Shown one piece after another: positions 1 through 10,700 of a stretch of DNA of 64,000 nt. Both the position numbers and the translations under genes were made by a program. The number at the start of each line of letters is the position of its first letter. Positions within the stretch are counted from its first letter, which is position 1. The notes beneath the pieces are model-generated. The model was not told the origin of the DNA, did not search any database, and saw nothing but the letters and a program-made list of their open reading frames with translations. Location of the stretch: contig JAQGDQ010002367.1 in the NCBI GenBank assembly GCA_030141605.1, positions 248,001 through 312,000 on the forward strand, written 5' to 3'. The stretch comes from Tubiluchus corallicola. Lineage: Eukaryota; Priapulida; Priapulimorpha; Priapulimorphida; Tubiluchidae.

Positions 1-175
1 TCAACTCCTTGCTGCCACTACACTCTGATACAAAAAACTACTCTGTACAAAAAATGAACATGTCGTTAGCTGAGGTTAGTTTTACAGCATTCATTTAATT
101 AAGTATAAATGTTAACATACAGACCAAATCCAACTTGAAAATGTTTTCATTACGGATTTTTTCAATTTTGCGTAG

Positions 176-1538
176 GACCAACAAGTGCTCACGGATTGTC
201 ACCTGCCATTAGTAAAAGTGACACAGAGCTGTCTCGATCTACCTCCAGTGCAGTGTCAGCCATCTTAGCAAGACCACAGAGCGCATTAGCTACTTGTGGT
301 AAGTAAACATAGATTAAAATTTTCAAAACACTGCCAATATTTCTCACTTAATCTCTCCTTTTAGTTATAATGCTGAAATGTTTGCTAATACACACTTAGG
401 ATATATTGTGCAGTGCATTCCTAAAACATGACTGTAACTGTTTGTTCCTTAAATCGGTTATTACTGCTAGTGCACTTGGTTAATGCAAAATACCTTTGTT
501 ATCATAGGTTTTTACAGTAGACATGCGCACCTTGCACCTGACAGTAATGACTACAGTGAGCTTACTAAAGGTGGTGCAGTAGTAAGTGGCAGCTTACTTC
601 GGACACGTAATAAGTGTTGGCAGGCTTCTTTCGCTGCAGATACATCAGATGCTACTGGTGAAACTGAAACAAGTCAAAAATTCCTTCACCAGTCTAGTTT
701 TGGGGGTCAGTTTTCTGATAGTAATGGACAAGATGAAGTTAAGTAAGTATTAATAATTATACTCAGCCAAAATCTGAAATTTGAAGCATTTGCTTTATTT
801 TTTTAGTTTTGATGAGCTTTGAGTTGTCGGTGTTGGGATCATTTTTCAAAGAAATTTTATACTGGATATTTTACTAAAAAATTCAAACTAATTGCCATAA
901 TTTTGATACGATTAGGTCGCAGGACACAGAAACTGCATCTGTAGTCAGGGCAAGTTGGGATTCATCCTGCGTAAACTCACCAGATACATCTACTTCCCCA
1001 ATTTCTGGAAGTTCTGTGCATTCACCGTCACCCCCGCCATCAAAAGAAGGTACGGTACCTTTTTTAAAAAAATAATTCTCAAGAGAAACGTAACTGCTTA
1101 TGTGTGAATGAATATTAACGACAGATTAAAGTTATGTCAGAAAGCTGTGTACTTATTTTAGGTTCTAAGACTGCAAGCGCGTTGAAGAAATTGCACAAAA
1201 AAAGATTGACTCCAGTCAAACACACAGTAGTAGTTCCAATAAATATAAAATCTAATGCAATGAAACCACTCAAAATACCTTCTACAAAAAAATCAACAAC
1301 AGTTAAAAATAAATGCCATCAAAAAGATCAGAAGAAAACATCAAGTCCAAGAAAGAGAGAAGTGCCTAAGAAACAGTGCCAAGTGAATGCATCTTTAGAA
1401 CATGTGGTAACACTAGATATGGCCGATGACAGTGACTGTGCATGCTTTAGGTATGGTGAAGTTTGCACAGTGCCTTCTCATAGAAAACTCTCACCACATG
1501 AACTGCCTAAATTGAAAGATGCAATCGAATTTCGATGA
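176..1538 (+). CDS. 3' exons of an unrecognised Ser/Lys-rich protein
   Basis: Four coding exons join in one frame: 176-298, 508-742, 916-1049 and 1162-1538, with a TGA stop. Each has an AG acceptor and a GT donor (GTAAGT, GTAAGT, GTACGG), and phases agree at every junction. The 5' part of the gene lies left of the window. The visible 289 residues are low complexity. A Ser/Thr-rich first half includes SPDTSTSPISG and a HSPSPPPSKEG stretch. A strongly basic segment (KKLHKKRLTPVK, SPRKREVPKK) follows. The tail carries a small Cys pair (DSDCACFRYGEVC). I see no enzyme motif, signal peptide or membrane segment, and I do not recognise the family. The composition suggests a disordered nuclear or cytoskeletal protein, which is inference. 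The AATAAA at 1706-1711 is a good polyadenylation signal, 168 nt after the stop. The gene is convergent with MED15. Confidence 0.72.
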
Positions 1539-1705
1539 CTGTTTGCTCAAATTGTGCAGTATTGCAGAAAGAAACATATGACTTGTCAAAAATGACAAAA
1601 ACAGCAAGTCTAAATGCTAAAGATTTCTTAATGCTACTGTGTTATAATGTTATAAATATTTTTTAGTTACACGAGTGTTATGAATATTTTTTGTTATACG
1701 AATGT

Positions 1706-1711
1706 AATAAA
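1706..1711 (+). promoter_or_regulatory. Polyadenylation signal of the left-edge gene
   Basis: A canonical AATAAA lies 168 nt downstream of the TGA stop at 1538, in an AT-rich context with T-rich sequence on both sides. It is the first such hexamer after the stop. Confidence 0.55.
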
Positions 1712-2207
1712 TGTATTCATTAAAATTGTTATGTTACACAGTAAAGAATTGAGTTTTGTATTACACATAGTGACTATCCATAATAGTTACGTCAATTTAG
1801 AACAAAATAGAATAAAATTTCTTTATTACTAATCGCGGAAGTTTCTACAACACTTTGATACAAAATGCATGATCCTTAAAATGTATTACTGAAAGTTTTA
1901 GATGCATGCTTATTAGAAGGCACGAGCTTCAGACTAGTCCTTCTATGATGCTAACTGACAGCATGATACAAGACCCATTTTCTACCTACTGTTATGCAAG
2001 TAGTGTATCAAGTTGTATCACAATATTGTCATCTAGCAGCTTTCACAGAGCTGCTTCTTTCTGCACCTTAAAGTAAAAAATGTTTATCTTCCAAACATAC
2101 TGCCACTGTCACAGCCACACTGCCACTTGATAATTAACTTCAAATCTTTTATCTTTTACATTGTTACAATAAGTTGCACAGTTCAGGTTTTACTTATTAC
2201 TTTTTAG

Positions 2208-2353
2208 CTTATTGTGTAATTAAAAGTAACAAAAAAAAATCCATCAAGCATGTAGAACCAGTCGAACAAGATACCAAAACAAATTCTGATGAGCGTTACG
2301 CAGATACATCTAGTCGAGCAGGTTTGCAGGCCTGTCTAATGCTCATCTCCTGA
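2208..2353 (+). CDS. Possible alternative terminal exon of the left-edge gene
   Basis: A pyrimidine-rich acceptor (CTTTTTAG at 2200-2207) is followed by 146 nt open to a TGA at 2351. Its phase fits the phase-1 donor at 1049, so it could replace exon 1162-1538. It would encode about 48 residues, including KHVEPVEQDTKTNSDERYAD. It lies beyond the AATAAA of the normal terminal exon. The support is open frame, acceptor and phase only, so this is a weak prediction. The rest of 1712-3330 is AT-rich with no other supportable feature. Confidence 0.25.
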
Positions 2354-3334
2354 AAACAAACATAAAAGAACATGGTAAAGACTTGAAAGGGCCAAAATGT
2401 TTTTGTACGTATAAAATCATACCACTAATACAACTTTATAACATGATCCACACTCAAGTTCCCGAATTTTATTTATCTGCTGGTCCGAATCGCTAAAAAT
2501 GGTAATGACCCACCTTTTTACAAAAATCACAATTTCTTAATTATATAAAAAGCTAACATAATTTATAACTGTTTATGCTGCATTAATATAGCTTAACTTG
2601 AGCATTAAGCAGATAATGATGCACATTCTTTTTGATATGGCATTATTTTTTTTGTTGTGCCCATTGCAAACCTAAGTGCAATCTGTCGAGCTGTGTTGTT
2701 AAATTTTAACAGTTATGAGTCTAAGATGCTTCACATGACCATTGGTAAAGCCTGCCAATGGCAGAAATGTAACTCTATTACTAAAATCAATTTAAACTAG
2801 AGTGGCTTCAGTAGACGGCATCCCTGGAGGCTGCCAAGTGAGATTTACATATTTTGAGATCCTTGGAATTTATGCAAAGATGTATTTTCTGCACTAACAC
2901 TTAAAGTGACATTAAATTTTTGTGAAAAGGCAGGTGCCGACATAAAGAACATCTGGTTAGTGAGTTAGAATTCGACGTATAGGCCTAGTATAATATTCGA
3001 AGGCAAAACTCGAATGTTATTTTTGGTAGGGAAAACTTCAAACGGGTCTGAGTTATGTTGCGTATGGGTTTAAAACTTTACATAAAAATGTAAATTCACG
3101 TACAAATGTACTCGAAGACACATACGTGAACCACAGTTATGTGGTACGGGTTTAAAGTGAACATACACGGAGACTACCCTAAAAATGTGCATTCCGTATA
3201 GAGGACATTGATACCCACTGTAATTTTCACTTAAAATTATACTAAATATCTGTGAAAGACAAGTACCATCATAATGTATCTGAATACAAACAGAACACAA
3301 AGACACACCATCGTCAAAAATTCTTATCTGACTT

Positions 3335-4450
3335 CAGTATAATTGACTTTTCGCTATAATGGACTTATTTTCTGCTCCCTAGTGCATTTTCTTCCCCGCT
3401 ATAATGGACCCATGTATAATGGATCCACATGTGATCGCAGTTTATGCTGGTACACTATAGGTGCTGTGTTGCTCGTTTCGGAGCGTAGACTTTCCGGGAA
3501 TATCCAGGTCAGCTTCAGCTTTCCGGGAAGGTTCATCACGGCAAGTTGGCCCATTTGGCACTTTTTGGGAATAAAAATTTGGCATTTGATCAAGGAATCA
3601 TCGAGAATTGTAAGAGGAAGTATCGAACAGCGATATTGCGGAGAATGATAGCCGATATCGAAGCTGGCAAGCAAACGAAAATTGATCTTAGAGATGCAGC
3701 AACGTACATAGGAAAGTGCTGGAAAGACGTGTCCGTTTCCTCTATTGCCAACTGCTTTCGCAAAGCGGGCTTCAATTTCCCGATCGACAATAATGCTGAA
3801 CCGGTGGCAACCGTCACTGACGATACCGCAGAGATGTCTATACAAGAAAGAAACGTTTGGGACTTCATCGCCATTGAACTAAACTTATCGGAAACAACGT
3901 TCGAGAAGCATGTGAGTTGTGATTCGGAGCTGGCTACAGACGAGAGTGACTTGACCGAGAGAGAGAGAGATCATACAGTACGTTACAGACGTGAATGATG
4001 GCGGTGAGCAGCACCAGCCAGAGACTGAAAGTGACGTTACTGTAACTCAAACCTGTTCAGGGAGTGAAGCGATGGAGCACCTCAGATATGTGCGAGACTT
4101 CTGTCTAAATAAAGGAATTGACAGACTCGATCTGATCGCTGAGCGAGAACAGAACATTACCACGAAGATTGCGAGTGATGCTGGCACGAAAAAACAGGCA
4201 AAAATCACAGATTTTTTTGGACAGTAGCTGACTAATTCCTCTAACAAAATTATAGATTCAGCCTTGTATCAAATATGGCATTTGAATAAAACCGTTTGAC
4301 GTTCGATTATAAACATTATTTCATTTTACTGTTGATTTCTATGATCCTATTGTATCTATTGTAGGGTAGTCTGGCTTCAGATATGGTACCCCTCGGTATA
4401 ATGGACTTTTTGAGCGCTCCCTTAAAGTCCATTATAGCGAGGTTTGACTG
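3335..4450 (+). mobile_element. Tigger/pogo DNA transposon relic, internally deleted
   Basis: Inverted ends share TCGCTATAATGGACTT. The left end starts CAGT at 3335. The right end, read inward, starts CAGTCAAACC and is flanked by TA at 4451-4452. Between them an open frame at 3546-3998 matches only the C-terminal part of Tigger/pogo-type (DDE, CENP-B-like) transposases: a FDQGIIENCKRKYRTAILRR block, then SIANCFRKAGFNFP. A frame change leads into 3991-4227, which ends KKQAKITDFFGQ, the usual short Tigger C terminus. The N-terminal helix-turn-helix region and most of the catalytic core are missing, so it cannot encode an active transposase. It lies in or just past the MED15 3' UTR and carries AATAAA-like sequence on the plus strand. 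Confidence 0.8.
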
Positions 4451-4457
4451 TATATAA

Positions 4458-4715
4458 ATAGCTTACCTACGCACTGAGTATGGCTGTTACCAGTGGATAG
4501 ATAGCTTACCCATGTAATGAGTATGGCTGTTACCAGTGGATAGATAGCTTACCCATGCAATGAGTACGGCTGTTACCAGTGGATAGATAGCTTACCCATG
4601 CAATGAGTATGGCTGTTACCAGTGGATAGATAGCTTAACCATGCAATGAACATGGCTGTTATCAGTGGATAGGTAGCTTACCCAAGCATTGAGTATCGCT
4701 GTTATGGAATACTTG
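4458..4715. repeat. 43-bp minisatellite, about six units
   Basis: Six units of exactly 43 bp start at 4458, 4501, 4544, 4587, 4630 and 4673; the last is incomplete or diverged after about 4704. Each contains ATAGCTTACC, GAGTATGGCTGTTA and CAGTGG. Units 2-4 are nearly identical and unit 6 is the most different. The array begins within eight bases of the Tigger right end and runs into the last MED15 exon. Confidence 0.93.
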
Positions 4716-4779
4716 TGTGGCATTTTACCCAGCTGCTTCTGCAGGGATTTCCCCACAGCTTTTAGAAATGGAGTTGAGC
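4616..4779 (-). CDS. MED15: MED15 terminal exon running into the minisatellite
   Basis: The acceptor follows TATATTTCAG. The exon encodes the conserved end of the family (FLKAVGKSLQKQLGK, then YSITAILNAW). From about residue ITAIL onward it lies in minisatellite unit 6, then unit 5, and stops at the TAA (4616-4618) formed by the start of unit 4. Unit 5 is read one frame away from unit 6 because 43 is not a multiple of three. The tail after NAWVS (YLSTDNSHVHCMVKLSIHW) therefore has no counterpart in the vertebrate protein. Confidence 0.85.
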
Positions 4780-7700
4780 CTGAAATATAGAAAAACAAAT
4801 TCAGTTCTAAATCTAATGTGATTACAACTATATATTGTTACAATAATGAAAACTGACATAAAGACAATTGAAAGGACTGTTTAACTTCTGTAATACTCTT
4901 AATTACTTTACTAATTATTTCTGTGACATCAAACATAATTATTTCCTGATAATTGTCAATTAGTAGCAAAGACAATGTTGATATCACTCCATATGATGGC
5001 AATTAATAGCCAATATTGTGTCTAATAAAGTATGAACAATACTCAAAGGAATCATGATTAGAAATATGATATTACCATAATCTTGTGATCTGATCTCACA
5101 TTGAGGACTAGAGTCAGGATAATTGCCAGGCACCACAATGCCTATTGGTGGGACAGCTGGTAACTGCGAGCACTGCAATTTACAAACTAGGTGCACTGTG
5201 CTCGATTGAGGATGATGCAGGTTGTCTAGATTTACTCGGAATCTCTCATCCAGTTGAGCAACTTCACCTTGCAAAACATCTGGTATTTCATCATTCTCTT
5301 CCTCTTCATCAGATGAAGTCCTCTGACGTTTGGTAGGTGGTGAAGGTGCCCTGTGGATACAAAGTGAACTCTATTAGTTACTTGAAACAAAGTATGCTTT
5401 AAAAACATAGGCGCTGATCTTGTGGATATTAAAAGTTTAAAAATATCATGTGAACAGTGTTAATATTAGTTTCACTCTGAAATTTAGTATAGGCATAAAA
5501 ACAGTGGCCACGTGAACAATGTTTTACTAAGATGGTGGTAAGTCTGACCTAAGCAGCTACCTTGACTAAATGTAACTTTGACTAAATGACCAAAACCCAG
5601 TTTGAATAAAGAATCAAGGATTCACATTCTGTTTATCAAATTTCAGCCTTGTCCCAGGAAATAACAATGCCAAGTATCCAATAAAATGAAATTAAGATTT
5701 TTATTTAAAGTGGGAAAGGGTTAAAGGTATATGAAAAATTTGTCATTAAAATGAATGATTGCTAAACAATAAATGCTTGGAGAGTCGTTATACAAGTGTG
5801 TTTGAGTGGCAGTGGCAAATGAAGACGACGACAAATGGGTTTTATGTGGTACACCTATGAGTTCATCTTGGTGTGAACATCATACTAATAATGTTGTGGA
5901 AATTTTTACAGATAAATAAATACGTCATCAACATCATTATGTAACTGTAATTGATAGGTATTGTTAATTGGTCAGCATTTCACGGAATGCAAACATTTGA
6001 ACTAAATAAGTAGAGAAGGTTAAAAAAATCTACTCGTCTAGTGGGGACATGACATTTGGGCATGAGACATTGGGGTGCCAATGCCGACATAAGTTACATC
6101 CAAAGTGACTCGACCAATCTAGCTAGTCCTTTTTCAGTTGACAACTAGTTATAAGCAACTAATGAACTAAACAACACATTCTATATCAGTTTCTTCTATA
6201 GCACACCAAACATACATTGAATATAGTACTGGATATAATACTAGTTAAATTACTGCACTAGTTGTACTCGCACTAAATTTTAATGTTGCATAGATTTTTT
6301 GTGATGCACATTTCTGTTATTTACTATTCTTGTGATGCACTAGATTTTTTTGGAAATTAAATGCTTTTGAAATAAAGTGCTAATGTAAACTTGCACTGTG
6401 TTCTTCTACTTCGTTCATTTTAAAAGCCACACAAAAACTACCGAATTAAAAAAATGCAGCCAAATGAATGATTTTAATTCTTATAACGTATATTACTGCA
6501 TATGTGTAATTGTGGTGCAATCATGACTGTTAAAAAATATTTTGACAATTTGGTTATTATAGTAAATCATAAAAAATTTATTTAACAAAAATGAAAAATT
6601 AGGTGTAAATTTTACTGATATTCTGTTCAAATGTCTTGTGCCAAAGTGTCACTTACCCTCATCTGACAGTTGAGTTAGGAAAAATACGGAAAAGCCAATT
6701 GTTGTTGTGTCAGTAATAGCTGGCATGTTGGATGTGTTGAGGGAGCTCTAGATAAATGCATTGGAAAGATTAGCAATTACAAGGAGTGTAAATAGCAGAG
6801 GGTACAGAAGCAAGCCATTTTGGGATCAGCATACATCCTGCGATGGTATTTGTAGGGCTTATAGAGCCCTGGATAGACTTCACTTTGCAAGTGATGATAA
6901 AACAGTTTCGGGGGTGTAATACATTAATAGCAATAATGTCCTCAGCAATTTATTTTAATAACAGAGTTTGTTTTCAATTTGCAGAGGCAGAGAGCACTAG
7001 CTCATCTCTAAGATTTTTACAGAATCATCATGAAAAAGCCAATAAGCATGTTTATGTACCTTATAGGTGGTCCACATAGTGCAGCAAGTGATGGACCAAA
7101 CGTTCTCTGTAATGTATGGTTCAATATTGGCTTATTTAAATGAGCATGTAAGGCATCCAGTAATGGCTGAAACATGTTCTGTTCTTGCAGACGATCCTGC
7201 TTTATCATTAGAACTGGAAATTGTGCTGTTTGCTGCTGTTGTTGTTGCTGCTGCTGCTGTTGATGCAGCAGCTGTTGTTGTTGGGACTGTTGCTGTTGCA
7301 CTGGCTGTTGTGACTGGCTCTGTAAAAAAACAAGAATTTTGTTTCCTGTTTTAATAAAGAAATATGTATTTTTTAACATCACTAAAACATTTGGAGATTG
7401 ATGAAAATTTACGACATCAGTAAAATTGGATCGTAAGCCTAACAAGTAATGTGACATGTTTACACCATTCTGTAAATTTGTATAAGGTGTTTTTTGTTGA
7501 ATAGACTAGCAATTTTTATACAGTTTGACACTTCCCAAGACACAAATAAAAAATTAAATGTATCAACGTAAAGAGTAAAGTGTGTTTGTACCCACTTAAT
7601 CAAAACTAAAAAATATTTATTTGTTTAGAAAAAGACCTAGACTACCTTAATAGCATAAAGTGCAGTACAACGCACTCCCAACACAGCATATGTTGCTCGC

Positions 7701-10700
7701 GAACCACGTACAAGTAATAATAGTAAGTTAGTTGTTTATGCATTTGCCTAACCCAGGTACGATTCTTATCATACTACTTTTGCAATTTTTCGCTCAAAAA
7801 CTTAATCTAACAGGTTAGTAATATTACCAGTAATTGGAAACCCAGTTTCGCTGTACAGAAATGAAATTTACAGGTAACATAATAATCATCATTCTACTTT
7901 GTTACATTCCTATATACTGTTTACACAGTATTAAGTTTTGAAACCAAATGAAATCAAATAAACCTAACAATGTATCAAAATATTTCATTTTCTGGTAATT
8001 TTTGTTAAACATTTTTAAGACAATTAACAGTCAAAACAAGCAGTTGTTTAATATATAAAATTCTATGTTCCTCTATTGTCCTCTATTTAATACAGTAGGG
8101 CTCTCTGCATGCAATACTCATAAGTTTGACCCACTAATTGCTAGTTAAATTAATAACGAGTGTAATGCTAATTCACAATCTAAACTTATTTGTAACAGCC
8201 TTTGTGTTAATTGTTTTAATTTATTTTAATTACCACATCACAAATTCATATATTTACAAGTTCTGTTCATTTTAATTCTAACAGCAGGCAATTTCATAAA
8301 ACCCACAACTTTTTATTAGTTTCATTAACCAAACCATAAACCTCAAGCTGCATTCAAGCATGCAGATTGCACTACTTGAGATTTCTTAATGGTAGCTACA
8401 CAGAAGATATCAGAAATTTAATTTACTTCTGCTTCACGACCTTAGAAAACTTGTATTACTTGAATAAAATTATTTTAAAATTGTTTGTGCATCTTAAAAT
8501 ATTGTAACCTGTAGATTAAAAGTGAAGGAATTTCTTTTTCTCATCCCTAGACTCTTAATTACAAAGTCAGCAGCAAAAAGTAATGCTTAGTTATGGAGGA
8601 GAGTGACACATAGTGCTGATATCAATGACTATAAAATTGATTAGTAGCATTTAGCCCGTTACACAGAATGCTGAACACTGCTTAACAGAAACAACTGCTT
8701 TATTAGAGTAAAAACATTAAAAAGCAAAACTGAATATACCTGATCTCTTAACAAGTCCATTTTTTCTAAAACTTGTTCACATTGAATTAAGACATGTAAC
8801 TGGGTACGACGTTTAGGATTAGTTAAGAGTCCCAGTAAAGACTTAAGTTTGCTCTGGTCACGTTTGCCTTCTGCAAAAAATTCAGTTGCACTAGATTTTA
8901 TTGTATAACGTCTGCAAAAAGTATTTAATACAGTCAATAATAAAGATAAAAATCAGATTCTTCATCTTAAATTCAAATTTACATTCCATTTTAGTAACGT
9001 TACCCACTAAAATTCTTAATCAACAGTAAATATATTGTTTAGAGAAATGCTAAGTAATAACTGAATTGACTAAATAAAAGGTTGATTAGTAAGGAGTAAC
9101 AAGACAGGGCAGTAACACACTTTTATTGAAAAGCTTATTACCTCAATTCTAAATAACTCTAGAAAACTATAAGAATCTGAATGGTTGACGATAGCCCTTC
9201 ACTTTGCTTATTGGCGCACACGTTAGGGTAAAAGATGCTAGTACACTAAAGCAAAGTAAAATATGTCAGGGATAGAGATTGTGCAGGTTAGTACATGGTT
9301 TAAAAGAGGTACAAGTGGTTAAATGCTGATAAGTGTCAGAGTGCCCTTAGAAACATGGGGTGTTGGTGCTTCTACAAGAAGGTCTTAGGACTTAATAATT
9401 AAATTTTAATTACTTTCTGTCTTAAAAAATCTTCTATCCCATTAATATGCATGGTGATTGATCACAATATGTCAAAGTAAATGCCCAGTTGATTTTCAAA
9501 TAACATTCAACTAACACCATTCGACTCACTTCCTCACAAAATTTAATTGACGTACCACAAGCCATGGCATAGCAACATCAAACAGACATATACAATTGCG
9601 ATGTTGCAAACCTCGAGTTAAACATTTTCCCAACCATGTACTTGATTACTTGCTGGAGGTAAGTAACCAAAACTGAGTTTTTCTCTCAAGCATTTCGAGT
9701 TTGTCTGTTTTTACCTTACCTTTTCCATCTCCTTTCTCAGACTGTGCAATTAATTCTTGTAGTGGCTCAATATACTTTGATAACTGCTGAAGTTTGTCCC
9801 AGTAAGCCTGTTCCTCAGCAGAAGGCGGAGCTGGACTTGCACTCTGTGCTCCTGAAACTTAATATATCAATTATTGCACTGTGGTCAGATGTATGCACAT
9901 CCTCCCTGCACAAAACTAATAACCAGAAGCGGAATCCCAATAGCAACTTGGCAAGAGACAATATTAAATCCATTTATTAACGAAATTGAACGATGCTTAA
10001 CTTTAACTGATAAGTATATGCTGTGACTACTCAGCCCATCCAATCCAATTGTTCTCCTAATAGTGTTCTTCTCAACATTCCAAAAAATACTGGACATACA
10101 AATCGTAGTAACATTAACAATATAAAATAACAGTAGTAGCAATACTTTTGCTGACTATGAGCTCTTGATTATGTATAACAGAGAATATTATTCAACTTGC
10201 TTTTTCCTTTAACTAAATCTAGTACAATTTCCTCTAATCTGAAAAAAATCATCCAGTTGTAACATTTATTTACTTTGAGACCAGCAACAAATTATTTGCA
10301 ATTGGCAAAATAAATTAGAAATGCAAAAAAATTGTTCCTCCAATCAGAGTGAAACGTAGTTTTCAGCATTAGGGCAAGAAAGCAGTATACAACAAAAAAG
10401 CTTTACTTTCTCAGACTTTCACAAACATTTATTGTACAAACTACGATATATTTACGTGGAGTGTTCAGCATTCCAGCACTGGGTGAAGGCACAGGTCGTC
10501 CTATACCACCAGCAGGTGACAGTGCAGTGCCTGGGCCCGGCGAAGGTGTTGGGCCCATATTAGGGCTTGGTGATGGAATCATTTGTGATCTGGAAGTAGA
10601 ATATTATATTTCTGGTACTTAGAGCACTTAAAACAGCCCTATTGCAAATATAATTAAACTCGAATACACATGTTAATCTTTACAAATCATGTGGCAGTTA

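Noticed and set aside
7067-7354. Plus-strand open frame rich in Val and Ala
   Set aside because: It is the antisense of the MED15 polyglutamine exon.
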